A DNA stretch of 64,000 nt. Origin: Mortierella sp. BCC40632 (taxonomy: Eukaryota > Mortierellomycota > Mortierellomycetes > Mortierellales > Mortierellaceae). Location: the NCBI GenBank assembly GCA_011634665.1, contig WAEK01000003.1, forward strand, positions 328,501 through 392,500, in the 5' to 3' direction. How positions within the stretch are numbered: position 1 is the stretch's first letter; each line of letters opens with the position of its first letter. Shown in pieces: positions 37,809-50,859 of this stretch. The notes under the pieces were generated by a model that was not told the DNA's origin, ran no database searches, and saw nothing but the letters and a program-made list of their open reading frames with translations. The position numbers were made by a program, and so were the translations under genes.

Positions 37809-40512
37809 CTAGGAAGTGTCGGAACTTGATAAGGTTACACCACCTCGGTAATCATCCAAGTAACTATGTCGATTACTCGAATTCGTCGAAATATTACTTC
37901 GTGTTCCTTCACGTAACACGAGCTTGGGTTCTGGTTCCAAAGAGGAACTAGGAGATGAAACTGTCAACATATTGTTGCTACTGTTGTTGTTGTTGTTGCT
38001 TTGGCCTTGTTTAGCCGCTTCAAAAACTGCAGCACCATTTCGAAGCTTGGGTGAAATCGGACTATGCCTCGTCGCCGTCGTAGTAGGAGCCACAACATTC
38101 GTGGCCAAAGAAGGATCCTCCTCCTCCTGATGATGATCACGACTAATCACGGCACATGTCCGAAGAGGTGATGGTGCAGGAGAAGCCGTCGTGGGAGACC
38201 CCGAGGAATGACTTGAAGTGGAACCACTTCTGGCCTTGGTCATGGTGGTGGAGTACATGGGTGCATGATAGGATGAGTTCTGACCTCCTTCCCCAGACTC
38301 TTGTTCTGATTCATCTTTCCAAAGTCGAACATGAGCCGCTCCACCATCGGGAATCACAACGGAGGCTCGTTTTCGATACCAGGCATTGTTGACAGAGGTG
38401 GCACCAGCCAAGGTGGGATCATTGATCGAGATGGAACTTGTCGAAGGAAGTCGATGACGATCCATCGAGATTCGGGAAGGTGGAGAAAAGGCCATGGGCA
38501 CTGTTCTTGGAGAGGTTCCCGTGGTCATGGCCGAGGCAGGCGCAGGAGGGATGGGTATAGGAGATGAACCCGAGGAGGAAGAAGGTGGAGAGATGGTAGT
38601 TGTCTTTTGTTGTTGTGGTGGTGGTGGAGGAGGAGGAGGGGGAGAACGTCCTTTCATCCCTGGAAGCACTGCCGACTTTGTATGCCGAAGCGCTGCCCGG
38701 AGTGCACCCAGGGGCGATGAAGAACCAGACTTGGTCGGTACAGGCGACGTGGACAAAGATGAAGGTGGGGACATGGTGGCCGAGGACTTGAGGGGTGGAG
38801 TTCTCTCTGCCATGGATCTCATCTCTGGTAAGGACTCTCCACCCCACGACCCATCTGGGCTTTGAACCATTTCATTTAGAATTTGATGATGCTGATTCGG
38901 AGGTGAACGATGAGGACGTCGATAATCCTCTGGAGTCATTGACTCGGGCAAACGTCTCGAGTCTGAGAAGGGATGGTCATGATCACTCTCGACCAATTCT
39001 TCGCCCATCATGGCCCTACCATGGGGACCAGCCGCAGCCCCTGTTCCAAGGGGTAGACTGACTTGACTGTTGTTGTTTGTCCTGAACGGGTCCAGGACAA
39101 GACTCGGTGATGCCGAAAGTGGAGGAGAAGCAAAAGGATTATTGCCTGCTGGGTCTGACCCGGCACTCGAGGGGGAAAGACCTGAGTATAGGAAAGGAGA
39201 TAGTCCGACACCGTCCTCGGGATGCGCACTATTGGCTCCATCGTAGGGACTTGGAGGAGGAATTCCGATACTCAGATCGGTACCATGGCCACCATGATGG
39301 CTATGACCATAACCTGCTGGATTGACCCCGATCCCAAGACCATGACCCTTGCCGAGTCCAATCGAAGCAATAGCATTCGAGATCATGGCGGCAGGTGAAG
39401 AGGAAGAAGTGACAGCATTGGCAGCCGAGGAAGCACTTGCGGTATTGGAACCTTTGCTGGTGGAGGAGGAAGTTCTTGTTGGGTTGAGGTCCACAAAGGT
39501 TGTTCTTGGGTTCTCAGACACGGATGCATGTCGAGAGCCCGTACCACTGTTGCTAGCATAGGTCCTGTTTGCTGCAGCAGTACCAACCCCGCCAATGATT
39601 CCTCCGACACCACTGTTGTTTCCGTTGCCGTTGGATTGAGAAGTAGGAGGTGATTTGTCTGGTGACAAAGGGGGTAAAAGGAAAGGTATGTGAGATAGAA
39701 AGAAAATAATAATAATAGTAATAAATAGAAAGAAAGAAAGAAAGAAAGAAAGAAAGGGAAAGATTCAACAGAATAAGATAAGATGTGTCCCACTTACCAC
39801 CAGAACGAGTGCTCATAAAGGATGAACTTCTTGAAAACTCGCCTTTGCTTGGTCCCAGGATATCATGCACATCACGGTTCTTGGTATTTCTGGATTTCCG
39901 ATTGTCCTTGAGGATCTCGTTCACCTCTTCCATGTCCAAGACAATCTCATCCATTTTCTCGTCCTGATGTTGGAACCCACCATTGTTCGTACCGTTGTTC
40001 CCGCCAGGACCCGGTCCCGAGTCGCCTCCTCGTTTTTCATTAAAGGGGGATCCGTGATGGCCCTCGGGTGATGGTGGTTTCTTTTCTTGTTGATCCTGCT
40101 TGAGTCGATTCTTTTTAAGTTCGGCTCGTTTGTTCTTGTGAGAGATGTACCGGGTGGCGACGATACCCAACAAGAAGAGTACACCGACACAGACACCTAG
40201 GACAATCATAACGGTTTGGATGGTCGGACTGACTTCGATCAGCATATGTCCTCGATTGTTGCCGGTACCATTCTTGTCCGCCTCGGAGCCACTGACGGCA
40301 TTCACGTTGGTGGTGGCGTTGTTGGGATTGCCATGTCCTTTGGTGTTGGAGGATGAAGATGGCAAAGGGGTTGGAGTGTTGTATCCCGAGGAGCCTCCTT
40401 CGGCAAAGGATGGTGGAGGAACATCATCCTGGAAGATGGATCCAGGAACGATTGAATTGATATCGGATGGAGATGGGCTACCTAAAGCCACTCCTGGATC
40501 TTGGGTGGACAT
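37809..40512 (-). CDS. Disordered single-pass membrane protein, unknown function
   Basis: Exons on the minus strand: 39798-40512 and 37809-39658, giving 854 residues. One clear transmembrane helix (TVMIVLGVCVGVLFLLGIVA, about 100-119) is followed by basic RYISHKNKRAELKK, so the long C-terminal part should be cytoplasmic and the first 98 residues luminal or extracellular. No signal peptide was seen. The luminal part is Ser/Pro/Asn-rich with NAT and NGT sequons. The cytosolic tail is low-complexity Ser/Pro/Gly/Asn with Pro runs ([10 protein letters not shown] near the middle). No catalytic or binding domain was recognised. The layout resembles fungal wall-sensor or Skg6-like polarity proteins, but there is no diagnostic match. 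An in-frame ATG at 40593 exists; 40512 was chosen because the added residues read through an A/G-rich leader. Confidence 0.75.
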
Positions 40513-41091
40513 TTGGTAGGTCCCGCCTTTTTTTTTTCTTCTTTTCTTTGTTGGGTGAGTTGAGTATTTATGAATGAAATCGATGAATGACAATGGTTAC
40601 TTCTATCAGGGCGTATCCGTTGTTGCTGCTGCTGTAATGTTGTTATCGCCCTTTTCTTTTTTTTTCTTTTTCTTTTCTTTTTGATGCCTCAGTAATTTGG
40701 AGGAAGGCACAAGATGCAATAAAAGTCAATGAAGAGTTATTGGAGTGTTTGATAATATGGTGCGGAAAGGTGGATGTAGCAAAATGAACTAGTGGTAGTG
40801 GCAATGGTAATGGAGTGCAAATGAAGGAATAAACTACAGAAAAAAAAATGGGTATAAAATCGTTGTCGTTGTCGAAGAGTCGTGACAAAAAAAAAAAAAC
40901 CAATAGTAATCCCAGAGGTATTGAACCAGTAACACAACCCAAGACCCCTCTTTTTGTTCGCCGAACGAGCGTCAAACAATGAATTGGGGGGGAAGGAAGA
41001 GAAAAGAAAAGAAAAGAAAAGAAAGAAATAAAAAAGAGGGAAAGAAATGAAGACGAGAAGAAGGAGTAAAGGCGATTCACACGAGTGGTAA

Positions 41092-41123
<32 letters not shown>

Positions 41124-41634
41124 GGAAAGTGTGTGTGAGAGAGAAAAGTGAGAGTGCCACTCTTTGTTTTCTTGGTAAATGTTAAGGAATGTCAAAGGGT
41201 TATCGAAGGACAAAGAGAGAAGAGTGCGGGAGAGAGAAAGAGAGAGAAGGGAAAAGAGAGTGCGTGGTGTGCATCTCTCTCTCTGCGTGTTTGTGTGTGT
41301 GTGAACGAGCGTATGGGCGAGAAAGAGGATAGATGCAGAAGCGAGGAGAGGGGACGCACATCCGCACACAACGAGAGAGAGAGGGCGAAAGTGTGTGTGG
41401 GCAGAAACGGCCCGGACATTGGGCCAAGCTGCTCGAGATACACGCAGACGCAAAGAGCCTTTGGCCATGACGAGTGGGTAAAAAAAAGAGGAGGCATGGA
41501 GGACAAAGGAAAGGGATATCGCAGTCAAGAAGAGAGAAACAACAATGATACTCGGCGAGGAAGGGGGTCCATCCATCGACTCACCCTTAAAAGACTATCC
41601 TTCATCGTTTCCTTCGCTACTTCCTTCTATATAC

Positions 41635-41694
<60 letters not shown>

Positions 41695-42132
41695 GCCCGT
41701 CAATGGCATGGCCCCATGCTTCCCGGTCGGCAACATGAATGAGGCATGAGAAGGAATGGGTGTGTTATGCATCTCAGGCGTGCCGTAGCCAGCCCTTTCA
41801 TAGGTCGGAACAGGATTTCAACTCTGCAAACGGACACGGGGAAGGAGAGGGATGAAGATTGGCGTATCGTACGCGCACGCGCAACACAGACACAAAGGAA
41901 GTAGGAGACGGTGGTGGTTGAAGGGGCTTTAGCTCGTGTCCAGCGACGCCCAAGGACCAGGAAATAAAAGGGGAGAGGGGAGAAGAGGGAAAGGAGGGAG
42001 AGTTTTTTTTTTTCTTTTTTTTTTTTGAGGTGTGGCACCGAGTCTGCAGAAGCAGGTACCAATGGTAGTAGACTGGTCAACACCAAGTTTGTACAAGGGT
42101 CCAGGTGGGTCTGTTGAGTAGCTATCAAAAGA

Positions 42133-42187
<55 letters not shown>

Positions 42188-43603
42188 AGAATGTCGAGAC
42201 TACTTTTCTTTCTTTCTTTCCATGAACCATGGCCTGACACAGTGTTCGACAGTGGGTTGCCGGAAGTAATCAATCAGACAGACGGACAGACAGACAGACA
42301 GCCAGGGAGACGTCTGGATACAGCTCGGGTGCAGAGCGGGCCACATGTATTGAAATGGCCAGGAGACAGAGCAGAGGAGACGAGTCACGGAGGGAAGGGA
42401 GAGAAAGAAAGAAAAATAAAAGAGATGTGCCCCATCTTGGCCTTCTCTGGAATCGTGTCTCTTTTTCTTTACACCAAAGACCCTTTTGTCCAAGTCTGAT
42501 CTAGGAAGATTCTTTTTTATTTCTCTCTTTCTCTCTCTCTTTCTCTTTCTCTCTCTCTCTCTCTCTTTCTCTTGGACCGTTGTGTTCCCAGGAACGCACC
42601 GTTATTGGGCGTGGGCCAGCTAATCCCGATTAAGGTTTCACAAACGGCTGGGCGCACGAGCCAGGTCGCTCGCGTGTGATCAGAAGCGAATCCTCGCTCC
42701 CTCTTTACGCACACGAGCCTCTTTGACGCGTCCTAGCTAGGGGGCGGAGACACAGACTGAGAAGAAGGACATGTACAGGTGGAGTTGGGGGAGGGAGGGA
42801 GGTGAGGGATAGAGAGAATACGCCCTGTTAGTAATACTCTTCCATCCCTGCCATATCGTGTTACCAATGCAGGGACTGTCTTTATCGGGAAACAGCGAGC
42901 TTGCACGGGAGAGAGAGAAAAAAATGAAATGCGTCATCTTTTAGACTAGAGTAGCCCGGCAAACCAAGGTTGGAAGCTGAAAGAAAAGAAAAAGAGAGGA
43001 GACTGCAAGACAGTAGAAGATGAGGGAAAAGAAAAAAGGCAGGGCAGAAGCAGAGTCAAGTGGTTGTCTGCACAGGCACGATTCAGGTTCTACGCCCTCT
43101 AGCATCAATGACTCAACCCCCCTTCCCTTCTTCTTCCCTCTTCCGATCATTCACACCTCCCCCTGTTTTCGCTGACGTGCACCGTCCTCCATCTCCCCTC
43201 CCCCCCCACCATCCACTGGATAAGCTGAAGCCACTCTGCGACGAACGAGACCTCACCCCTTCTTCCCAGACTTGTCACTGGATAGCGTGTGTGTAAGAGA
43301 GAGAGAAAGAAAGAAAGAAAGAAAGAGAAAGAGAGAGGATTCCCTTGCTCCCTCTTTCCTCTCCCCTTCTTTCAAGTGCAATGGGAGCGCGGGAAGAATA
43401 AAATCCTCGGTCGCGATGCAATCTGGACCCCTTCTTTCCTTTTTGCTCATTGTGAATGCAAGTGCAACACTTGGGCTTCTCTCCTTCTTTTTTCCCTTTG
43501 CTACCTTTTCTTTTCTTTTTTTCTTTGCCTAGCCCCTTTCCTGCTGATCCCTTCTGCCATTTCCCTCTGTCTGTCTCTCTCTGTCTCTCTCTCTTTCTTT
43601 CTT

Positions 43604-43654
<51 letters not shown>

Positions 43655-44542
43655 ATTTTATTTTATTTTCCGCGAAATTGCCTGTCGCAATGCCTGCCAG
43701 TTTGCCCCCCCTCCTCTCCTTATTGCGTGGCCTTCGACTCCCTTTTCACATTCTCACTTTCTCTCATTTACATATGAAAAACAAAATGAATAGAACAGAA
43801 TTCAATCGACTTCTTCTCCCCCACTTCTCCCTTTTTCTCTTTCTTTTTCTTTTTTGTCCTCATCATCTTGGTCCATGAGGATGGTTGCCTCGAACAAGTC
43901 TGACTGGTCCTAATGTTACAAAAAAAAAAGTACAACATTGCAGTTCTCACTTCCTCTTTTCCCTTTTTTATTTTTTTTTCTTTCCTTTTCTTCCTCTTCC
44001 TTGCTGTCACCCTCACCCCAAGATCCGCTTTTGCTCGTCATATACTTCCTTGTCCATACTCATCTTTTCAGGTCTATCAATCGCACTGTGGGTAATCATT
44101 GGCTTGCATCCCAAAACAAAGAACTCGGAGGGGGTGGTGGTGGGGGGTGGTGGGGGGGGGGAGGGAGAGGCGTGTGTGTGTTTTTATTTATTTATTTATT
44201 GGTATTGCGAAATCACTTTGCCTTTCTTCTTTGATGAGCCCAGAGTACCACTGCCCTTTTTTTCTTCTTCTTTTATTGGGCGACGACCTTTCATTCATTT
44301 CAACGTCGAATCCTCTCTTTGGCAATGCTGGAATGATATAAAATATATGCCGTTTCTTTTCGGGAAGGTCGGTGCAGACTGAGGGGAGGCAGAGGATGGA
44401 GACATGCTCTCTCTCCCACGCGCACATTGAAGAGAGAGAGAGAGAAGAAAGAGAGACAGGGGACAGAGGGAGTAGGGTGCACACGCTTGGACATCTTGAC
44501 AGAAGCTTGTCGTCATGCCAAGATATGTATCGGTTCTTTTTC

Positions 44543-44546
<4 letters not shown>

Positions 44547-44615
<69 letters not shown>
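44547..44615 (+). repeat. (CT)n microsatellite
   Basis: About 34 uninterrupted CT units. It is one of six similar tracts in the 40.5-48.1 kb gap; those at 41639, 43606, 44547, 46271 and 46411 are CT on the plus strand, and the one at 42143 is GA. Confidence 0.95.
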
Positions 44616-44618
<3 letters not shown>

Positions 44619-45754
44619 TCTCTCCACCCTTCCCTTTTTATTGTTCCCTTCAACACACAGGTGCAACACACACGCACACTCACCCTCTCTTTCACTCTTT
44701 CCTCCACCCTTCTTTCTCTCTCTGTGTCCTCCTCCCCCCTCCACACCCCTCTTCTCTTTCCAATTGCCCTCGGCCTTTCTCGTCTTGGCTCATTTCTCTG
44801 TGGTCGGTTGGATGGTGGGTCCGTTGTGCTTATTTGTTATGCCTAGAGGCCTTGGATTCTCTCTCCCTGTGTATCTGCGTTCTCTCTCTTGCTCTCTCTC
44901 CCTCTCTCTGTCTCTCTCTTGCTCTCTCATCTCATCTCATCCCCCGATTCCCTTCCTCCATACTCTTTTGCCTTTTTTCACAACGAGATGTACAACATGC
45001 CTTTTCTTTGTCCCCTCTCTTTCAATCTTTTGGGGGTGTTGTCTGCTTGTCGCCAACTATATCATTCGCAGGCCGCTTTCCTTTCGCTTCCTTTTTTTTT
45101 TTTTTTGCTTCTTTCCTTCTTTCTTTCCTTCCTTCTTTCTTTCTTCTTGCGACTTCAGCCTCCGCTCATACTATTATCCTTATCTCTCAATGTACCCGTC
45201 AGTTAATCTCTACCCAATGTGCTTATCCTTCACTGCCATGGATCGGTCCCGTTGATGGTCTTTCTTCTACCTTTCCTCTCTTTGTCAGACAATGTCTCCC
45301 CCTCTCCCCCCCCCCAATGCTTCTTACTCAAATATTGGCCGGAAAAAATAATAATAATTAATGACCCGACTACAAGGATCCACCGTCTCTCCCTGCCAAC
45401 CACTTTTTTTTTTCTTTCTTCTTTTTCTCCTTCCTCCTTTCTGTCCTTACACTTTCATTCCAATGGACCGAATATCTTTCGAGTAGACCTTTTGTTATTG
45501 TTGTTGCCACTGCTGCCGTTGTTGTTGTTGTTGTTGTGTGTGTGTGTGTGTGTGTGTTTTAACGGCAGAACCAACCGCCTAAAGGAGGAGGAGTAAAAAA
45601 AAAAAAAAAAAAAAATAGGAAAAAAAGTATGGGCAGAAAGCGGATAATCCTTTGCCTATTTCGTACTCAGGGGAGCTACCACGTCTTCCCTTCCTTTCTC
45701 TCTTCATATCTCTTTCCAGCCCATTCCCATTTCACATTCCCCATTTTCTCTTTA

Positions 45755-45756
<2 letters not shown>

Positions 45757-45817
<61 letters not shown>
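45757..45817. repeat. T43 followed by A18 homopolymer junction
   Basis: Forty-three T directly joined to eighteen A. The two runs are complementary and adjacent, so either strand could fold on itself, and the T-to-A junction makes the stretch a strong nucleosome-excluding element in principle. Exact run length is likely to vary between reads. Confidence 0.85.
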
Positions 45818-46102
45818 CAGGTGTCTTGTACTTTTAGGATGCCGCTGTGGGTGAGAGAAGTAGAAGGAGTAAGAAGAGGAAGGATGTTCAACCAGGGTCC
45901 AACCGGGCAGGGAGAAAGGAGGAAAAAAAAAAAAAGGACGCAGGCTGCAGAGAACAAGGTCGCAGAAGGAGACACGCGCTTTGTTCTGTTCCTGACCCCA
46001 TGGATAATGCTTAGCATGAAAAGAAGAAGAAAAAAAAATGGGACATGCACATTTTAGGCATCCGGGGTTCGCATGAATGTGAAAAAGCCGGAAGTACAGC
46101 AA

Positions 46103-46136
<34 letters not shown>

Positions 46137-46268
46137 CAGATCACGATTCGCATGATTACGAAGACGGCCTTGGGAGTGAGGGGAGAGAAGGAAGAGCGTG
46201 CTAGAAAGAGAAAGAGAGAAAGAGAGAAAGAGAGAGAACAGTAGCATGATTCACACTCTACTTTCGTA

Positions 46269-46304
<36 letters not shown>

Positions 46305-46404
46305 CATCCTCATTTTCTCTCTCCCTCTTCCTTCCTCACCCTCCCCCCCTCCCCTTTCTCTTCTCCCTCTCCTTCTCCTTTGTTGAAAAAAGAACAGAGC
46401 ATAG

Positions 46405-46444
<40 letters not shown>

Positions 46445-47806
46445 ACTCCCACGCACCTTTCTTTGTATTATTGTTGTTGTTTCCGCCTTGCTACTCACTT
46501 ATTGTTCATTTTGACCCTCGATGAGCTTGGACGCATTCGCCTCACCGTGAATAATCGAGTCCGCCTCATCATCATTGTTTATTACTTTTGTTGTTTATCT
46601 GTTCATTTTTCCTCTCGGGTTTGCTGCACAGGATCGGAGGTATTGAGAGGCTGATGTAAAAAAAAAAAAAAAAAAAAAAAACAGTGGTATTCTTTCGGCT
46701 TTTGGTCTTCTTTCTCTCTCCCCTTCTCTTCTCTCTTCCTTCCTCCCCCCTGCCTTATCCCCTTCCTTATAGCACATTCTGAAGTAGGCACCTAGGGTGG
46801 GCAAGTAGCCAAGAGAGAGAGAATCGGGAGTGAAAGGAGAGAATCGGGAGAGAGAGACAAAAAGAGAGATAAAGAACCCCTCCCCATCAGGAGAGTGAAA
46901 AGGGTGCTCCTGTTAGTCTTCTCTCCCCTGGAATGGAAGAAGAAGAAGAAGAAAAAGCAAAGAAGAAAAAGAAAAATATGCCGGTTCCACTGACCTGTTC
47001 TCCTTTCTTTCCATGCGCGTGCGCAACATCCTTTATCTTTTTTTTTTATATAATTTTTTCTTTGATTGATGGGATAGAAGAAGAAAACAGCAACATACCA
47101 ACATACCAACATATCTAAACGAACCGCTTTCCCGAACTCGACATTCTACGATTGAACGCCCCCTCTCCTCCTCCATCTCTTTACCTGCTCAAAAGGAAAC
47201 GAACTCTGGTAAATACTCGTTCTTTTTTCTTTCTCTCTTTTTTTTTATAAGCTGAAAGGAAAGCTTTCTTCTTGTTCTTTCTTCTGCCATTTCCTATTTC
47301 TCTCTCACTCCTCACTCCTCCACCTTCCATAATCTTCTCAACGGAAATGTCATCTTACAAAGAGTACCAGGACCTGGCATGGGAAATTGTGTTGAGTGAG
47401 AGAACGAGAGAGGGAGCAAGGGACAGAGGCAACATGAAGTGATTTGAAGAAGAAGAAGAAAAAGTGGGGGCGCATGTCCTTCTCCTCAGCTCGGGCTTGG
47501 CTAGGAACGGAATCATAGGGCTTTTATTTTTTTTTTTTATTCATATATTTCTTAAAAGGGTCAAGATGGGTCAAGATGGAAGCCCTAGAGAGTGCAAAAG
47601 AAAAAGAAAGAAAGAAAAAAGGTTTTAGTGACGGGATGGAACAGCAATAGCCGACAACTCGGAAGGTATTTTTCCTTTTGATCGAGCACGAGAGAGAGGA
47701 AGTGAAAGAGAGGAAGGAGGAGGAGGAAGGAGAATGGTTGTCAGTTGAAGGCTGGACATGTTACTGTCGCCTTTTGTTTGCTAAAGCTTTTTCTATCTCC
47801 TCTCTC

Positions 47807-47874
<68 letters not shown>

Positions 47875-48061
47875 GCACTCACACACGCATACCCGCTCTC
47901 TCTCTCCTCTCTTTTTTCTCTCTCCTCATTCTCTCGCACACTTTCTACAACCTCGCAATCTCGACCCCAGGAACGACAAAGACATTTGCGCTTCTTTTCT
48001 CTCTTCTAACCAATACCGTCGCTCTTTAGTCCCCTCTCTCTATCTCTCTCGCTCTTTTTTT

Positions 48062-50667
48062 ATGGCTCATCCATCGACTCACTTTGAGTCGGACTCGGCA
48101 TTGATGACAAGCCAAAACGCAACCGGCCCAGGATCTTCATCCTACAACAGTTATGGATCACTCTACGGTGCAATGAACAATAGCATGAATTTCAATTCCG
48201 TCGCCGCTGCCGCTGCAGCCGCAAGTGCCTACTCCCTGACAGGACCTGCTACACCCCCTCTCTTACCTCCACTCCAAACCAACCCCTATGCAACCACCAC
48301 CACGGGATCTTCTTCGAATGAGAATAGCTCAAGTTCTTCTTCTGCATTACAATTCTCGTATCAAGGTAGCCATAACAATGGCAGTGCGAACACGCCAGGG
48401 GCGGATAGTGGTCATGGTTCGTCCGCTCCACCTTCCAGCTCGACCACGGGGCCTCCAACATCCTCCTCCACTGGGATGGGTCCTTCCTCTTCCTCCTCCT
48501 CGGATCCGATGGAGGTAGCCTCTCAACTGGATGGATCAAGACGCAATGGTAGTACGAGTGCTGGCGGGAATGGCAACAGCAACCTCCACAATGGTGGTGA
48601 AGAGCCCGAGAGTCGTGGTAATGGAGGCAATCGAGTACAGTTACCTCATCCACAACAGATTCTGGAGGATGCTCTTCAAAAAGGTCCATTCCAGCATCCT
48701 TCTCAACAACATTCACCCCATAGTCAACAACAACAACTTCAACAATTACAACAGCAGCAACAACAACAGCAGCAGCAGCGGTCTACACAGTTGCATTCGG
48801 CAGCCTCGATGCTTTCGCACCATGCAAGCTCTGCCAGCAATGGTGGTACTGCCAGCAATGGTGGGCTGACGCAACATCATCATTCGGCATCGGGTCCGAC
48901 GTCGCTCTACCGTCCTGATGAAAAGTCTAGTACTTCATTGATGCATGGTGGACACACGACGGGCTTGTATGGGGTCGAAAGCCGAGCCGATGCCACAGCT
49001 CGTCTTTCTCAGACCCAGACTCCAACCCCTACACAGCAGCAGCAGCAACAACAGCAACAACAACAACAACAGCAGCAGCAGACAAGGTTTGTGGACTCGA
49101 TCATGCAATCCTCCTTAGGTCGACCCAGTAGTGGGCCTCGATCCAGTGGATCCGCAGGGGACATGACATGGCAGCAGCAACAGCAGCAGACTCACCTCCA
49201 AGCGCAAGGCATGTTATTCCAAGGAGGTGGGACAGGATCGCTCCGTGCAACCAATGCCACAACCCAAGGTCGACCACCGTCAGCGACCAAGCAACGGAGT
49301 CGTGATTTCAATGCTCTGGAGTCGACCTCATCTTCTACGATGAATAACGGAAATGGAGCTACTGGTGTGAACAATGTCGGTATGGGATCTCTTCCTGGAC
49401 TCTCGAATAGTCTTGCAGGAGGAGGGGTTCCAGGATCCAATAATGGGAATACTGGAGAACGACTTGGCTGGGGAGGGATGGTGGGTGCGGGGATGAGTCC
49501 CTATGGTGGAGATCACCATGTAGGACATCATACACATCATACCACAACCACTTCACATCATCCTTCTCAACCACAACATCATCATCCTCAACCACCACAA
49601 CCACCACCATCTCATCATCATCATTCACCTCACCCATCGTTGCACCAACATCCTGGTCATTCACATTCTCAACCACCACCCCCACAGCCACCTCAAACTT
49701 CGTTCCACCATGGTCTCGGTCATGCACAGCCACCGCCTCATCTTCAACACCATCTCTCTCAACCTCAACCACACATGTCCTATTCTACGCCAAGGGGTCC
49801 GGGACATGGTCGGATAGGGATGGGACCTGGTCTCCCTCCACCTTCCTTGTCTTCTTCGGCCTCTTCTTCGTTTATGGGTTCAGGAGTTGGTTTGGGAGGA
49901 CTTCCGGGGATGGGACCGCCACCACCTCCAGGGATTCATCATGGATTCGGACTTGGTGGAGCTCCTGGAGGACTATCGATGGGAGGAATGGGAGGAATGG
50001 GTGGGATGGGAGGGATGGGAGGGATGGGGAATATGACAGGCATGGGAGGTATGGGAAGTATGGGAGGTATGGGAGGTATGGGGATGAGTCCAATGTCCAA
50101 GAAAAAGATGAAACGTCAACTCGCTTCCGCGAACAAGGACAAGAACTGTCCTAAGCGACCTCGTAACTCGTACATCTTTTTCACGCTTATGAAACGGTAC
50201 TTTCTTGTCCTTTTCTTATTTATCATCTTCATTTGTATATGTGAGGATAGATATGAAAGTGAAAAGAAAAAAAAAAAGAGATATCTCATTCCTCTTCTCT
50301 CCTCCTTCTCTTCTACTCTCTATCTAGGGATGATATCAAGAAAAGACATCCCGAATTCAAACCAACAGAGATCACCAAGATGTTGGGCGAAGAATGGCAA
50401 AAGCTCTCCGAGAGTGAAAAGGAATCTTTTGGGAACATGGCCGAGGATGACAAGAAACGGTATCAGAACGAGATGGAGGTCTATGATTCTTCTGCTTCTT
50501 CTTCGACTGTAGCTGGAGGTGGTCCTGGTGGTCCTGGTGGCCTTGCGGGACTTCACATGGGTCTTGGAGGAGGAGGAGGAGGGGGAGCACAAGGTCATGG
50601 AGGAGATCCTTCAGGTGGAGTTGGAGGAGGAGCGCACATGGTTGATGGTTTGGCCTGGAGAGCGTAA
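48062..50667 (+). CDS. HMG-box protein with long low-complexity N-terminus
   Basis: Exons 48062-50196 and 50328-50667 give 824 residues. One HMG box lies at about 696-764 (CPKRPRNSYIFFTLMKR, then HPEFKPTEITKMLGEEW and FGNMAEDDKKRYQNEM). The box keeps the PKRPRNSYIFF and W residues of the NHP6/Sox-like family and should bend DNA in the nucleus. Before it stand polyglutamine tracts (about 222-240 and 325-340), Ser/Asn/Gly-rich sequence, a His/Pro-rich zone (about 483-576), Met-Gly-Gly repeats (about 640-676) and a short KKKMKR cluster. A Gly-rich tail follows. Sequence-specific or general binding cannot be told apart. The start was set at ATG 48062, after a CT/CA repeat leader; upstream residues in the same frame are repeat-derived. 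Confidence 0.88.
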
Positions 50668-50725
50668 AAAAGATTCTCAAGACCGTTTTTTTTTTTGCAT
50701 CTGTGCGGGGTGTAAGTGGGCGAGT

Positions 50726-50762
<37 letters not shown>

Positions 50763-50827
50763 ATGCTGCTGCTGTCGTTTTCTTTCTTCAATTGCTTCAT
50801 GAATGCTCTTTTCCTTTTTGCCTTTTT

Positions 50828-50859
<32 letters not shown>

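Larger units (their letters stand above)
40513..48061. other. 7.5-kb gene-free region rich in microsatellites
   Basis: The largest gap in the window, between two divergent genes. It contains long CT/GA tracts (41639-41692, 42143-42186, 43606-43651, 44547-44615, 46271-46301, 46411-46441), a T43A18 run (45757-45817), T and A runs near 46107 and 46658, a GTT/GT repeat (45520-45558), G-rich patches (44140-44165) and CT followed by CA repeats just before the HMG gene (47815-47870). Every open frame inside is repeat-derived (poly Ser-Leu, Arg-Glu or Phe). No conserved protein block was recognised on either strand. It may hold long leaders, introns in leaders, or non-coding transcripts. Confidence 0.6.

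Noticed and set aside
42595..42725. Non-repetitive GC-rich patch that could be a tRNA or other RNA gene
   Set aside because: No GGTTCRANNCC-type B box, no cloverleaf arms and no A box could be found by eye.
44372..45361. Plus-strand open frame of 329 codons
   Set aside because: Almost all of it is CT tract and T-rich sequence; stop codons are simply absent from such repeats.
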